A stretch of 64,000 nucleotides of DNA from Ekhidna lutea. GTDB lineage: Bacteria > Bacteroidota > Bacteroidia > Cytophagales > Cyclobacteriaceae. Below the pieces are notes generated by a model. It did not search any database and had not been told where the DNA came from. It saw only the letters and a program-made list of their open reading frames with translations. The first letter of the stretch is position 1, and every line of letters begins with the position of its first letter. Positions 37,002-44,510 of the stretch are shown in pieces. The stretch lies in contig NZ_FZPD01000004.1 of assembly GCF_900188325.1 (NCBI RefSeq), positions 316,501 to 380,500 of the forward strand, read 5' to 3'. Both the position numbers and the translations under genes were made by a program.

Positions 37002-37446
37002 ATACTTGATGGCACTAATGGTGGCGGCACTTTTTGCGTGTGGTGGTGGCAAAGAACAAAATGAAGAAGAAAATTCAGGGCTTAATTCCAGGGATGAAAT
37101 ACGCCTAAAGCAATATCAGGTACAAGGTGCAAAAATTTATGCTACCTACTGTGCCAACTGCCATCAACAGGATGGGAAAGGTCTTGCTTCTCTCTATCCC
37201 CCGCTTGCTGGTGCTGACTATTTACTTGAAAACTTACCCAGGGCTGCCTGTATTATTAAAAATGGGCAGAGTAAAGAAATTGAAGTAAATGGCGTGACTT
37301 ATAACCAAATGATGCCCGGTAATCCGATTACAAATCTGGAAGTTGCAGAGGTACTTACCTACATAGCCAATGCATGGGGAAATGAAGCCGGACTAGTGGG
37401 CGTAAAAGACGTGGATAAGTGGATAGATGAATGTGAGGAGAATTAG
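36991..37446 (+). CDS. Mono-heme c-type cytochrome lipoprotein
   Basis: 151 aa. Signal peptide with Cys near residue 17 (ALFACGGG). A single heme site CANCH at 54-58, with likely axial Met at 107/108 (QMMPG), is typical of small class I cytochromes c. It starts 11 bp inside the SCO gene, and its stop overlaps the stop of a convergent lipoprotein gene. It is probably an electron donor or acceptor for a terminal oxidase. Confidence 0.92.
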   Translation: MINRYLMALMVAALFACGGGKEQNEEENSGLNSRDEIRLKQYQVQGAKIYATYCANCHQQDGKGLASLYPPLAGADYLLENLPRAACIIKNGQSKEIEVNGVTYNQMMPGNPITNLEVAEVLTYIANAWGNEAGLVGVKDVDKWIDECEEN

Positions 37447-37844
37447 TCCTCTAATACTTCTCTCCCTTTCGCCAAGGCACTATTCATATCCTCTTTGACC
37501 TGCTGAATAGATACTTTCTGATCTTCCATGTATTTTTTGATTTCTTCATCGGTACCTTCAAACTCCGGTTCAAAGGCTCGCATCCATTGCATCATGCTTT
37601 CATTAGCATCAGCAATTTCATTGGCCACAGTAGTAAGCATGGCCGCCCGATCAGTATCGGTTTCCATCAAAGAATCAGCCTGTAGCAGTAAGTCTTTGCG
37701 AGTTCTTCTTAGCTCGCCCATTTTTGGCATTACTTCATCATGGATGTCTATCACCTCATCTTTTAGGTTTTGAAGTTCTTCCTTCTTAGAAGGACTGCAT
37801 GAGAAAAACAGTGTTAGCGTTGCTAATAAAATTAGGTTTTTCAT
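37443..37844 (-). CDS. Small helical lipoprotein (labelled viral A-type inclusion-like in relatives)
   Basis: 133 aa. Lipobox LFFSC (Cys16). The remainder is a predicted all-helical, charge-rich coiled coil (LQNLKDEVIDIHDEVMPKMGELR) with a MMQWMRAFEPEFEGT segment. No catalytic motif. It is the last gene of the minus-strand operon containing the DUF protein and ABC exporter. Function unknown. Confidence 0.75.
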   Translation of the reverse strand: MKNLILLATLTLFFSCSPSKKEELQNLKDEVIDIHDEVMPKMGELRRTRKDLLLQADSLMETDTDRAAMLTTVANEIADANESMMQWMRAFEPEFEGTDEEIKKYMEDQKVSIQQVKEDMNSALAKGREVLED

Positions 37845-37888
37845 AATTTAAATATTGGATAGTAACTCCGTTAGTAAAGGATCAATCG

Positions 37889-38326
37889 TTAGTCAATTTT
37901 TACTTCAGCGTCCTTCAGGATGTACATGAGCTGGTCATAGTCAGTATCATTCAATTCAAGCCTTCCGGTCACCGTGACAGGCTTAGCTGTGTACTTTATT
38001 TCCTCCTTTAAGTAGGCCTCTGCAACTGTTTCCGGACCACTACCTCCACAGAAAAAACATGCGGCAATAGGTAGCGAAGAAATGATGATATGCTTTGGTT
38101 CAAACATGCCTTCGAAGGGAATAATAAAGCCCTTGAGAGAGATGGTCTTTCCGTTCATTTTTTGAACATCATCACCAAATTTTGGTACATAAATCTCGCC
38201 ATATTCATCCTGTGATTTTTCGTACTTCACATCAGCCATGGTCTCCCAGTTGTCACTGGAATTGGTGAATTGTGCTGAAGCATTCGATGAACAAACAAAC
38301 AAACAAACAAATAAGCTTACTGTCAT
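37889..38326 (-). CDS. Exported DUF3299-like protein
   Basis: 146 aa from the ATG at 38326. The frame continues 34 codons upstream into a repeat element, which is rejected because MTVSLFVCLFVCSSNASAQ is an acceptable signal peptide on its own. The mature protein has LKGFIIPFEGMFEPKHIIIS and an ACFFCGGSGPETV cysteine pair, resembling the DUF3299 family, suggestive of metal binding or redox. The signal peptide is encoded by a CAAA tandem repeat. It lies downstream of an ABC permease on the same strand, separated by the 176-bp element. Role unknown. Confidence 0.65.
   Translation of the reverse strand: MTVSLFVCLFVCSSNASAQFTNSSDNWETMADVKYEKSQDEYGEIYVPKFGDDVQKMNGKTISLKGFIIPFEGMFEPKHIIISSLPIAACFFCGGSGPETVAEAYLKEEIKYTAKPVTVTGRLELNDTDYDQLMYILKDAEVKID
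38290..38311. repeat. Tetranucleotide repeat (CAAA)5 in a signal-peptide coding region
   Basis: Five perfect CAAA units at 38292-38311 preceded by AA. On the coding minus strand this is (TTTG)n and encodes the alternating LFVC residues of the signal peptide, starting about five codons after the ATG. Gain or loss of one unit would shift the frame. Confidence 0.85.
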
Positions 38327-38327
38327 T

Positions 38328-38503
38328 TTAACCACAGAGAGCTCAGAATCTAAGCTTGAAAAAAGCATCTTATTTTTAATTAAATTGAATGTCAGTTTCT
38401 TCATAATTTTACTTTTCATTTTTGACACAGAGAATTTAGAGAGTTACCAGCTCAATTATTGTCTCTGTTTCCTCAGCATATTCTCCGAAATCTCAGCGGT
38501 TAA
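38328..38503. mobile_element. 176-bp MITE-like element related to the GxxExxY cassette ends
   Basis: The left end TTAACCACAGAG is identical to the left repeat of the GxxExxY cassette at 20453. The right end finishes GAAATCTCAGCGGTTAA, giving TTAACC/GGTTAA inverted termini, and resembles the GATTTCTCAGCG stretch near the right end of that cassette. Internal CACAGAGA (38426-38433) can pair with TCTCTGT (38462-38468). No coding capacity. It exactly fills the space between the permease stop and the DUF3299-like ATG. Confidence 0.55.
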
Positions 38504-38504
38504 A

Positions 38505-39749
38505 CTAAGCTTTTGAAAGCGTTTCCGAGATATCTGACTTATACGCAAGAAATGCCGGAATGATTGAGGCAAAAATACCTACCGTCAGACTTCCCAGCAT
38601 CACATAATATTCATCAGTTACAAAAAACATTCCACTCGTCTGGATTTGTTCCATTGAGTTCGTCAAAATGCCGAATCCAGCGTGGGCCAAACCAAATCCA
38701 CACAGGCTTCCGATGATGGTAAGTACAATTCCCTCTGTGAGAATCAGTAGAAAGATTTTCAGTTGACTTGCTCCCATCGAGCGCATGATCGCCAATTCGT
38801 ATTTACGTTCTTTTAGTGAATTGATCAATGCAATAAAAACACTTGTGGCACTCAGAATGATGATTACAAGCCCCAGTACATTCACCACATCTACTCCTAC
38901 TCCAATGATGTTAAATAGTCGTGCGGTTTCATATGGGGGTGATGCAGCTTGTAAGTTACTGGTTCCATTCACAATTCTTGGCAGCTGAACAGCCGCCATT
39001 GGGGATCGATACTTCAGCAGCAAGGAGGTAATATCTTCGTTGGCTAGTTGCTCATTGGTTACTTCAAGACCGAGTCGATCAAGCACAATCTTCTCATGAT
39101 GGACACCACCTCCCTCGTGATCATGCGCTTCGTAACTACCATGAACCTCCCATACACTCTGCACCGAAACTAAAATAAGTTGATCCACTACTGACCCTGT
39201 TGGTTCCATTATTCCTACTACCTTAAATGGATGTTCTTCATGCCCACCTGCTCCTTCCGAAAGGCCGTGAGCACTTTTCAGTTCATCTCCAGGTTTAATT
39301 CCCAGTTTCATGGCAACAGTAGCTCCCACTGTAGCGGTCATTTCATACCCAAACCAATCACCTTCCGAAAGACCAGCTTCATACAAGTCTGCATACGCCT
39401 TTGTTGTTCCCACAATACGATATCCCTTGTAGCTATCTCCCAGCGAAAGTGGAATAGCTGAAGCCACCAGCCTGTTACGGGTGAGGTTATTTGCATCTTC
39501 AAGGGATATATTCCCGGTTGGAAAATCAATATGGAAGATACTTGCCAAAATGATTTGTAGCGGGCTGCCCTTCGCACCTACCACCAAATCAATACCTTGT
39601 GCATTCTTGTTGATTTCACTCTTCAAAAAAGTGCTGGTCAGCAAAATCGAAACGATAATCGCTACTCCAAACCCAAACAATAGGACACTAAGCAATGAGC
39701 TTAATGGTTTTGCAAAAACATTTTTGATGCTCAGTGAAAATAAATTCAT
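38505..39749 (-). CDS. FtsX-family ABC transporter permease
   Basis: 414 aa. One N-terminal helix, a periplasmic MacB_PCD-like domain (about 45-270) and three C-terminal helices with the coupling-helix motif LAIMRSMGASQLKIF. The periplasmic domain contains a His-rich loop (GAGGHEEHPF and EAHDHEGGGVHHE), suggesting metal contact or a metal-related cargo. It overlaps the upstream ATPase gene by 4 bp. LolC/E- or MacB-like export of lipoproteins or metal-linked factors is possible. Confidence 0.88.
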   Translation of the reverse strand: MNLFSLSIKNVFAKPLSSLLSVLLFGFGVAIIVSILLTSTFLKSEINKNAQGIDLVVGAKGSPLQIILASIFHIDFPTGNISLEDANNLTRNRLVASAIPLSLGDSYKGYRIVGTTKAYADLYEAGLSEGDWFGYEMTATVGATVAMKLGIKPGDELKSAHGLSEGAGGHEEHPFKVVGIMEPTGSVVDQLILVSVQSVWEVHGSYEAHDHEGGGVHHEKIVLDRLGLEVTNEQLANEDITSLLLKYRSPMAAVQLPRIVNGTSNLQAASPPYETARLFNIIGVGVDVVNVLGLVIIILSATSVFIALINSLKERKYELAIMRSMGASQLKIFLLILTEGIVLTIIGSLCGFGLAHAGFGILTNSMEQIQTSGMFFVTDEYYVMLGSLTVGIFASIIPAFLAYKSDISETLSKA

Positions 39750-40372
39750 AAGGTCAGCTGGTTTTTGAATTCACTTTTTACTCGATGATCGTGGGTAGCA
39801 ACTATCAGTGTGGCACCTGTTTCCTCTGCCTGCGACTTGAGGAGATCAATCACTTTTTGGCAGTTTTCATCATCAAGGCTGGCTGTTGGCTCATCTGCTA
39901 GAAGCAAAGCAGGAGAATTAATAACCGCTCGAGCTATAGAGACTCTTTGTGCTTGTCCCTGGCTGATTTGATGAATTTTACGGCTTGCCAGATCGGCTAT
40001 CCCCAGGCTATCCAATACTTCTTCAGCTCGTTTGCTATCTGTTTTTTTCTGTCCCAGGTATTGTGAGAGCATCAGGTTTTCTTTAACCGATAATGCTTTG
40101 ACCAAGTGTGGCTTCTGGAAAATGATCCCGATATTTTCTCCTCGAAAGCGATCCAATTTTGACTTGGGTTTCTCAGCCAGATTTTCTCCAGCCACCACCA
40201 AAGTTCCCTCCTTTGGGGGCATTAGCCCCCCAATCAAATGGAGCAATGTCGTTTTACCGCACCCTGAGTTGCCAATGATGATAGCATGATTTCCTTTCTT
40301 TACATCCCAGTCAGGATAATCTATCGGTGGATTCCCATCATAAGAATGCTTCAGTCCTTTGATTTGCAGCAT
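39746..40372 (-). CDS. LolD/MacB-type ABC transporter ATP-binding protein
   Basis: 208 aa. Walker A GNSGCGKTT near residue 33, signature ISQGQAQRVSIARAV, Walker B LLLADEPTASLD and switch His (VATHDHRV). The MacB/LolD subfamily works with FtsX permeases by mechanotransmission. It starts directly next to the DinB stop and overlaps the permease gene by ATGA, so DinB-ATPase-permease is one operon. Confidence 0.92.
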   Translation of the reverse strand: MLQIKGLKHSYDGNPPIDYPDWDVKKGNHAIIIGNSGCGKTTLLHLIGGLMPPKEGTLVVAGENLAEKPKSKLDRFRGENIGIIFQKPHLVKALSVKENLMLSQYLGQKKTDSKRAEEVLDSLGIADLASRKIHQISQGQAQRVSIARAVINSPALLLADEPTASLDDENCQKVIDLLKSQAEETGATLIVATHDHRVKSEFKNQLTL

Positions 40373-40900
40373 TTAAAGTCCGAGTTGTTTTTTTATTCTT
40401 TTTATTTGGTGCAAATGGTGAATCTGGTGATAGATGAATGAGTCAACCGCGCGTTCCAGGTTTTGACGCCCTCCCATCGGGTGCTTATATACCAGCTTAT
40501 CCATCCATTGCTCCGGATACTCATCTACAAACTGCTGTATGGCTTTTCTAGTTTCAGCCCACTTGCTTTTCATCTCATTCAGGGGATATGCAGGTGGATT
40601 CGAAATGTAAGAAGGTGCCTTCCACTTTAGCGAGCTTTTCAGTGCCATATTGGTCAGGCGCATACGAAACGCATTTCCAATACCTGAATCTTGCATCTTA
40701 TCTCCGGCCTGGACCTTCTTCTGCATGTATTTAAGTGAGGCTGTTTCTGCGTCATTTAAATGCGACATGACCTGAATAATACTCCAGCCATAAGACTGAT
40801 CTGACAATTTTTCTTCAGAAATTCCTTCGATCGACCTAAACATTTTTTCTTGGTCAGCCTCCAGCCTTTTCAGCTTCTCATTTATCGTTTTTTTCACCAA
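40373..40900 (-). CDS. DinB/YfiT-family putative metal-dependent enzyme
   Basis: 175 aa. A four-helix DinB fold with the metal-ligand histidine pattern: one in IIQVMSHLND near residue 48 and two in FIYHQIHHLHQI near 158-163. The family includes thiol S-transferases that use bacillithiol or mycothiol. The substrate is unknown. First gene of the ABC operon with no gap to the ATPase gene. Confidence 0.85.
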   Translation of the reverse strand: MVKKTINEKLKRLEADQEKMFRSIEGISEEKLSDQSYGWSIIQVMSHLNDAETASLKYMQKKVQAGDKMQDSGIGNAFRMRLTNMALKSSLKWKAPSYISNPPAYPLNEMKSKWAETRKAIQQFVDEYPEQWMDKLVYKHPMGGRQNLERAVDSFIYHQIHHLHQIKRIKKQLGL

Positions 40901-41167
40901 TGTTCTTTTTTTGCTAAAAAATATAAAAAAAGTTATCTTCGTTCCTGTAAATCAGCCTTTTATAAAGGTATAACCCACCAAAATATACCCTGAAAGACGG
41001 GTAGGTACTAAAAGAGGTACCAAATTATAAAGTATTTAATCAATCACAGGATGTATCCATAGGATTGATCAAAATGCTATATTGTACTCTCATACGCTTG
41101 TATTATAGTTCGTACTGTTAGTTTTTAAAATTAATATTGCGTTGAATCACCTTTAAATTACACGGAA
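40901..41167. other. Intergenic leader of the antiporter gene
   Basis: A 267-bp AT-rich region between divergent genes. It holds a good promoter-like pair at 40910-40941. Inside the resulting transcript leader, ATCAATC / GATTGAT arms enclose GGAT-GT-ATCC (about 41037-41071), and GGTAC / GTACC arms lie around 41005-41023. No conserved RNA family was recognised. Confidence 0.45.
40910..40941 (+). promoter_or_regulatory. Putative Bacteroidota-type promoter upstream of the antiporter
   Basis: TTTG at 40910-40913, a 20-nt spacer and TATCTTCG at 40934-40941 (TAnnTTTG with one change). This is the best spaced -33/-7 pair seen in the window. It implies a 5' leader of about 220 nt before the GTG start. 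Confidence 0.45.
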
Positions 41168-42424
41168 GTGAGTATTCTCGACATCATCGCCTTGTTTATC
41201 TTCCTTTCAGGAGCGTTTATTTTCATAAACACTTTTTACCTGAAGCTCCCATCATCTATCGGATTGATGATAATGGCACTGGTACTTTCAATAATAGTGT
41301 ACTGTGTAGGAGCATTTTTTCCAGAGCTGCATTTAGCAGAGCATGTGAAAGAGTACGAATTCGAGGAGGTTCTTTATCAAATCGTCTTGACTTTTATGCT
41401 CTTTTCCGGAGCATTAAACATTGATTTTCGAAAACTCAGTAGTCAACGAGGTTCAGTTCTTGTACTTGCTATTGTTGGTGTTCTCATATCAACATTAGTA
41501 ATAGGTACAGGGGTTTATTTCATGCTTGATGCCATGAGTATCCACCTTAATTACCTCTATTGTCTGGTTTTTGGGGCGTTAATCTCTCCAACGGACCCGA
41601 TTGCTGTAACTCGTACGATAAAGAGGTTTAACCTTTCTAAGGATCTTGAGATCAAGATTGCGGGTGAATCGTTATTTAATGATGGAGTCGCTGTGGTATT
41701 AGCACTTACACTCTTAGATATTGCCCATGCAGGTGAAGACCACACTTTATCGTTTTTTGAAACCACATACATTGTAATAGCAGATATAGGTGGTGGTATT
41801 TTCATTGGACTCCTATTGGGATATATTGGCTACAGACTTCTTAAATATGTAGATAATGATGCGGTTGAAGTTGAAGTATTAATCACTTTAGCCCTTGTTC
41901 TTGTGGGTTCTCAGATTGCTGACTTCATCCACGTTTCGGCGAAACAAGCGGCAGTAGTAATGGGGCTTGTTGTAGGAAATGAAGGGAAAAGCACCCATGT
42001 AGCTAGTGCAGCTGGTGACTATGTATTTAAATTCTGGAAATTGCTTGAAGAAACATTTAGCGCCATGCTTTTTGTACTTATAGGTTTAGAGATGCTTGTT
42101 TTAGACTTACGTCTTGATTATCTGGCAGCTGGATTCTTTGCCATCTGTATTGTACTGTTTGGACGGTGGACCAGCGTATTCATACCGATAAAAATGATGT
42201 CAGTCAAAAATCATTTTGCGCCAAACACCATCTCCGTCTTAACATGGGGTGCACTGCGTGGTGGTTTACCTATTGCACTTTCTCTATCATTGACTGATTT
42301 TAATGGAAAGGATGTAATCGTGACAATGACTTATATCGTGGTAGTTTGCTCTGTGCTATATCAAGGTCTCACCGTACCCACACTCATGCGATCTACTGGG
42401 AGTAGTTCAGATGCAAATTCATGA
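41168..42424 (+). CDS. CPA1-type Na+/H+ antiporter
   Basis: 418 aa from a GTG start, with about twelve transmembrane helices. The CPA1 signature is GALISPTDPIAV with the paired-Asp/Glu region GESLFNDGVAVVLAL (Asp in FND), plus SAKQAAVVMGLVVGN and an ALRGGLPIALSLSL helix typical of NhaP/NhaK. It exports Na+ or K+ for H+, for pH and salt homeostasis, consistent with a marine or brackish host. It has no long cytoplasmic TrkA-type tail. Confidence 0.92.
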   Translation: MSILDIIALFIFLSGAFIFINTFYLKLPSSIGLMIMALVLSIIVYCVGAFFPELHLAEHVKEYEFEEVLYQIVLTFMLFSGALNIDFRKLSSQRGSVLVLAIVGVLISTLVIGTGVYFMLDAMSIHLNYLYCLVFGALISPTDPIAVTRTIKRFNLSKDLEIKIAGESLFNDGVAVVLALTLLDIAHAGEDHTLSFFETTYIVIADIGGGIFIGLLLGYIGYRLLKYVDNDAVEVEVLITLALVLVGSQIADFIHVSAKQAAVVMGLVVGNEGKSTHVASAAGDYVFKFWKLLEETFSAMLFVLIGLEMLVLDLRLDYLAAGFFAICIVLFGRWTSVFIPIKMMSVKNHFAPNTISVLTWGALRGGLPIALSLSLTDFNGKDVIVTMTYIVVVCSVLYQGLTVPTLMRSTGSSSDANS

Positions 42425-42457
42425 TCACAGATCGGACGAACTTGCTAATTTTAAGGC

Positions 42458-43522
42458 ATGATCAGACTTAGTTATGTGATTATTGCATTGATCTTTTTGT
42501 CCTCCTGTGGAGACAGTAAAGAAGAATCTAAACGGCCCACATCCCCCAGGATAAAAAAGTCCACAACAGTAGAAAGTCCACAACAAAACCAAACGTTTAC
42601 ACGAGGACTTCAAATTCCTGTCCAGATCAGTACTGACGAAGATTTTAATCTAGACTCTGTTCAGGTTACAGTCGGAGAAGAAGTGATTGTATATACAGAT
42701 GCTTCTTTTGAAGTAGGCATCCCAACGAGGAAAGTCGGAGAATGGAGACTTTTAATCAAAACATTCGGTGGAGGAAAATCTGAGACACATTACCGGAAGG
42801 TGATGATTCTGCCAGAATCAGCCCCGGAGAACTTGACTTATAAAGTAGTGAACGCCTACCCGCATGATCCAGACGATTACACCCAGGGATTGGTCATAGA
42901 TGGAGGATATTTGTATGAAAGCACCGGCCAAAGAGGCGAATCAGCTTTTAAGAAAAAGGAAATAACTACCGGAGAGGTATTGAAAGTGGTCAACTTACCG
43001 GCAGACTTGTTTGGAGAAGGGTTGGCAATTGTTAACGATGAATTTTATCAGCTGACATGGACTTCAGGACAAGGGTTTGTTTACAATAAAGACATGGAAC
43101 AGGTAAGAACTTTCAATTACCAGGTCGAAGGTTGGGGACTGGCTGCCTTGGGTGAAGAGCTTATTCTCACTGACGAAACGGAGAAACTATATTTTGTAGA
43201 CCCACAAAGCTTCACAATTAAAAGGGAATTAGAAGTCTATGATAATGAAGGCAAAGTAGATTCACTAAACGAGCTTGAAGTCATTGATGGACTCATATAT
43301 GCTAACGTTTATCAGAAAGATTACATAGTAGCTGTTGATCCTGAAACAGGTGAAGTTGTCCAACGAATAGATTTTACCGGAATCTTATCAAGCGAAGAAT
43401 CGAATGGTGTAGATGTGCTCAATGGAATCGCGCAGGATCCAGAGACCGGAAAAATCTATATTACCGGTAAGTGGTGGCCTAAACTATTTGAAGTGACTTT
43501 TCAACCTAAAACTTTACAATAA
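42458..43522 (+). CDS. Glutaminyl-peptide cyclotransferase (beta-propeller type) lipoprotein
   Basis: 354 aa. Lipobox LSSCGD (Cys17). After an N-terminal Ig-like segment (residues of about 45-125) comes the five-bladed propeller characteristic of plant/bacterial glutamine cyclotransferases: NAYPHDPDDYTQGLVIDGGYLYESTGQRG, LPADLFGEGLAI, LNELEVIDGLIYANVYQKDYI and LNGIAQDPETGKIYITGKWWPKLFEV. It forms N-terminal pyroglutamate on exported proteins. Relevant because many exported proteins here expose Gln (AQ|) after signal cleavage. Its TAA overlaps the SCP2 ATG. Confidence 0.92.
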   Translation: MIRLSYVIIALIFLSSCGDSKEESKRPTSPRIKKSTTVESPQQNQTFTRGLQIPVQISTDEDFNLDSVQVTVGEEVIVYTDASFEVGIPTRKVGEWRLLIKTFGGGKSETHYRKVMILPESAPENLTYKVVNAYPHDPDDYTQGLVIDGGYLYESTGQRGESAFKKKEITTGEVLKVVNLPADLFGEGLAIVNDEFYQLTWTSGQGFVYNKDMEQVRTFNYQVEGWGLAALGEELILTDETEKLYFVDPQSFTIKRELEVYDNEGKVDSLNELEVIDGLIYANVYQKDYIVAVDPETGEVVQRIDFTGILSSEESNGVDVLNGIAQDPETGKIYITGKWWPKLFEVTFQPKTLQ

Positions 43523-43818
43523 TGACATTAGAAGAAATAACTGGTAAGATCCAGAAACTAGCCGATAAACACAGTGGCCAATTTCAAGGTAAAGCCAACT
43601 TCAAGTTTGATGAGGGTGTTGTACACCTGGATGATACCGTTTCACCAACCGTAGTAGTGAATGAGGAAAGAGACGCACCATTTGCCGTCAAAATGACCGC
43701 AGAAAATTTCAATAAAATATTGACCGGAGATTTAAATGTAATGATGGCATTCATGTCTGGTAAATTAAAAATTGAAGGAGATAAGGGGGCAGCAATGAAG
43801 CTCACTGCCTTATTCTAG
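43522..43818 (+). CDS. SCP2 sterol-binding-domain protein
   Basis: 98 aa, a single small SCP2 domain (FKFDEGVVHLDD, FNKILTGDLNVMMAFMSGKLKIEGDKGAAMKL). It has a hydrophobic cavity fold that binds lipids or acyl chains. No signal peptide, so cytoplasmic. TAATG overlap with the upstream cyclotransferase gene. It nearly abuts the convergent PAP2 gene (2 bp). Confidence 0.9.
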   Translation: MTLEEITGKIQKLADKHSGQFQGKANFKFDEGVVHLDDTVSPTVVVNEERDAPFAVKMTAENFNKILTGDLNVMMAFMSGKLKIEGDKGAAMKLTALF

Positions 43819-43820
43819 CA

Positions 43821-44504
43821 TTAATTCACATCCTCATTTTCCAGATCTAATTCCTCAAGATCTTCATCCGGAGTGTTAAAAGCTCCGGTTTTTTCTCGGT
43901 TTAGGTACTTTTCAAAAGCCATGTAAAAAGACGTGGACACAATTAGTCCAATTAGCGAACCAGCCATTATATCTATTAGAAAATGCTGTGACAGATACAC
44001 CCTGGAAACAGCTGTCAGTGAAGCTCCAATCAGCAGCAACCAGGAATGCTGCCTGTTTTGAAACATGAAAGCTAAAAAGCTAGCCATAGCAAACACAGCC
44101 ATGGAATGACCGGAAGGAAATGAATGGAAGCTTAGCACGTTAACTCCATCCACAAAATCTAATAGCTTTTGTCCTTCAAAATATATTCTTGGCCTTGGTG
44201 ATGTATTGAAAAGAACCTGTTTAAATAAGAAAGAAATTGCTGCTATCGTAACTCCAATAATCGAAAGCATTATCCCAAATCTCCTCCTTACTACAATAAA
44301 GAAGATAGCCACAGCAGCATAAAAAAAGACGCTTCCTGTGTGTGTCCAGTACTTAAAAAAGAAGTTCCAAATGGGATTATGAAGATCATTTAGCCAAAGC
44401 ACAAAATCTCCATGGCTCTGGTAAAAGAAAAATATCAAAGCGATCCCGAAGAGTATGAGATAAGGGATGAAAAATGTACTCGTATTTCTCAGTCTGTTAA
44501 TCAT
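43821..44504 (-). CDS. PAP2-family membrane phosphatase
   Basis: 227 aa with six transmembrane helices. The three phosphatase motifs are present: KQVLFNTSPRPR (KxxxxxxRP), FPSGHS and SRVYLSQHFLIDI. It dephosphorylates lipid phosphates such as undecaprenyl pyrophosphate or phosphatidate. The C-terminal tail (about 205-227) is strongly acidic (DEDLEELDLENEDVN). It is 6 bp downstream of the PorU-like gene on the same strand. Confidence 0.9.
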   Translation of the reverse strand: MINRLRNTSTFFIPYLILFGIALIFFFYQSHGDFVLWLNDLHNPIWNFFFKYWTHTGSVFFYAAVAIFFIVVRRRFGIMLSIIGVTIAAISFLFKQVLFNTSPRPRIYFEGQKLLDFVDGVNVLSFHSFPSGHSMAVFAMASFLAFMFQNRQHSWLLLIGASLTAVSRVYLSQHFLIDIMAGSLIGLIVSTSFYMAFEKYLNREKTGAFNTPDEDLEELDLENEDVN

Positions 44505-44510
44505 AATTGA

